From NCBI GenBank assembly GCA_018881555.1, contig JACAXG010000014.1, forward strand, positions 11,837,803 through 11,901,802: DNA of 64,000 nt, in the 5' to 3' direction. Made by a program: the position numbers and the translations under genes. This document shows positions 63,841 through 64,000 of the stretch, piece by piece. Each line of letters starts with the position of its first letter. The stretch's first letter is position 1. The notes beneath the pieces were generated by a model. That model saw only the letters and a list, made by a program, of their open reading frames with translations. It was not told where the DNA came from and ran no database searches. Source of the stretch: Amblyornis subalaris (lineage: Eukaryota > Chordata > Aves > Passeriformes > Ptilonorhynchidae).

Positions 63841-63841
63841 T
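63631..63841 (-). CDS. MB21D2: MB21D2 exon 1, coding part (residues 1-70 and first base of codon 71)
   Basis: This exon encodes the N-terminal 70 residues of MB21D2, beginning MKMAAP. A short Ala/Ser/Gly/Lys-rich stretch (about residues 4-19) is followed by the highly conserved helix region PELDFRSGARVEELNKLIQ (residues 23-41) and the segment ending in FIFSML (65-70). I place the start at 63841, the first ATG after the U-rich leader; its context is weak (T at -3, A at +4). A second in-frame ATG at codon 3 (63833-63835) has a strong context (A at -3, G at +4) and may also be used. The visible leader contains no other ATG. The exon ends at 63631 with donor sequence CTGG|GTAGGG, giving a phase-1 junction inside Gly71. 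The exon sits in a CpG-rich block typical of a promoter-proximal first exon. Identification rests on recall of the vertebrate protein. Confidence 0.95.
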
Positions 63842-63912
<71 letters not shown>

Positions 63913-64000
63913 AAAGAAAGGGAGAGGGGGAAAAAAAAAAAAATAGGAGGGGTTTGCACTGTTGCAATGGAAGAATGCGAGCGGCGGCGCAGCGGCAAGC
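63842..64000 (-). promoter_or_regulatory. MB21D2: MB21D2 5' leader / promoter-proximal region (cut by window edge)
   Basis: This is the visible sequence upstream of the MB21D2 start codon on the minus strand. Reading towards the start it runs: a GC-rich part with CGCCGCCGCTCG-like triplets (63971-64000), a short unique part, a T13 run, a C/T-only stretch, then 67 Ts and GC directly before the ATG. No ATG occurs upstream within the window, so ribosomes scanning from any cap site here would meet the annotated start first. No clear TATA box is visible. The transcription start cannot be placed and may lie outside the window. Confidence 0.6.
63844..63910. repeat. A67 homopolymer (U67 in the MB21D2 mRNA leader)
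   Basis: An uninterrupted run of 67 A on the + strand lies two bases upstream of the MB21D2 ATG (bases GC at 63842-63843 separate them). It is followed on the + strand by a purine-only stretch and another A13 run (63931-63943), so on the mRNA strand most of 63844-63943 is pyrimidine. No other homopolymer in the window comes close: the next longest are about 14-16 bases. The exact length should be treated with caution because sequencing and assembly miscount such runs. Confidence 0.9.

Larger units (their letters stand above)
3448..63841 (-). other. MB21D2: MB21D2 gene span (start codon to stop codon)
   Basis: This is the extent of the whole coding region of MB21D2 on the minus strand: exon 1 at 63631-63841, one intron at 4713-63630, exon 2 at 3448-4712. 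Joining the exons gives a 491-residue protein with no internal stop. Both CR1 LINE copies in the intron lie in the gene's sense orientation, while the solo LTR is antisense. No other convincing protein-coding gene is nested in the intron, apart from one unexplained long ORF at 27220-28212. The transcript ends on both sides (start site and poly(A) site) are not fixed by the sequence. Confidence 0.95.

Noticed and set aside
63437..63967. Frame in which the MB21D2 start is extended upstream through a poly-Phe tract
   Set aside because: The apparent start is TTG, not ATG, and no ATG lies upstream in the window. The frame across the homopolymer depends on its exact length, and the extension is not part of the known protein.
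1..64000. CRISPR arrays, operons, prophage or other prokaryotic systems
   Set aside because: The window is vertebrate nuclear DNA with a spliced gene and CR1/LTR elements; no regularly spaced repeats or dense co-directional ORFs occur.

Overview
This window is vertebrate nuclear DNA, most likely from a bird or another sauropsid. The reasons are two LINE copies of the CR1 family (3' ends in the ATTCTGTG-type octamer, recognisable ORF1 and ORF2 remnants), an endogenous-retrovirus solo LTR of avian type, low repeat density, and a split gene whose protein is almost the same as mammalian MB21D2. The species cannot be fixed from the sequence. Single Ns are scattered through the window and never form runs, so they look like ambiguous base calls and not gaps.

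One protein-coding gene fills the window: MB21D2 (Mab-21 domain containing 2, human C3orf59), on the minus strand. Exon 1 (63631-63841) encodes residues 1-70 plus the first base of codon 71. Exon 2 (3448-4712) encodes the rest and the stop. The spliced product is 491 residues, the length I recall for human MB21D2. A single phase-1 GT-AG intron of 58,918 bp separates the exons, so over 90% of the window is one intron. The CpG-rich promoter/5' leader lies at the right edge and is cut by the window end; it carries an A67 run (U67 in the mRNA) two bases upstream of the first AUG. The 3' UTR and downstream flank are at the left edge, with poly(A) signal candidates at 3292, 2709 and 1063.

Inside the intron, from left to right on the + strand, are: a solo LTR (15110-15749, antisense to the gene); a compact GC/CpG-rich island with a full match to the CTCF core consensus (about 18628-18950); an unexplained 330-codon ATG ORF on the gene's strand (27220-28212); a (TG)n microsatellite (33106-33135); an internally deleted CR1 copy with both ORF1 and ORF2 remnants (36011-about 37790); a 25-bp tandem duplication (43577-43626); and a second internally deleted CR1 copy (53664-about 54750). 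The remaining intron is ordinary AT-rich unique sequence in which I recognise no exon or RNA gene.

The protein is a cGAS/Mab-21-fold nucleotidyltransferase-like protein. It keeps a GG motif and an acidic triad (D115, D117, D234) in the arrangement used by active cGAS-like enzymes, and it lacks the cGAS zinc-thumb motif. No new multi-gene system is present. The points most worth a second look are the intronic CpG/CTCF island, the U67 leader, the long intronic ORF, and the apparently intact active-site geometry of MB21D2.
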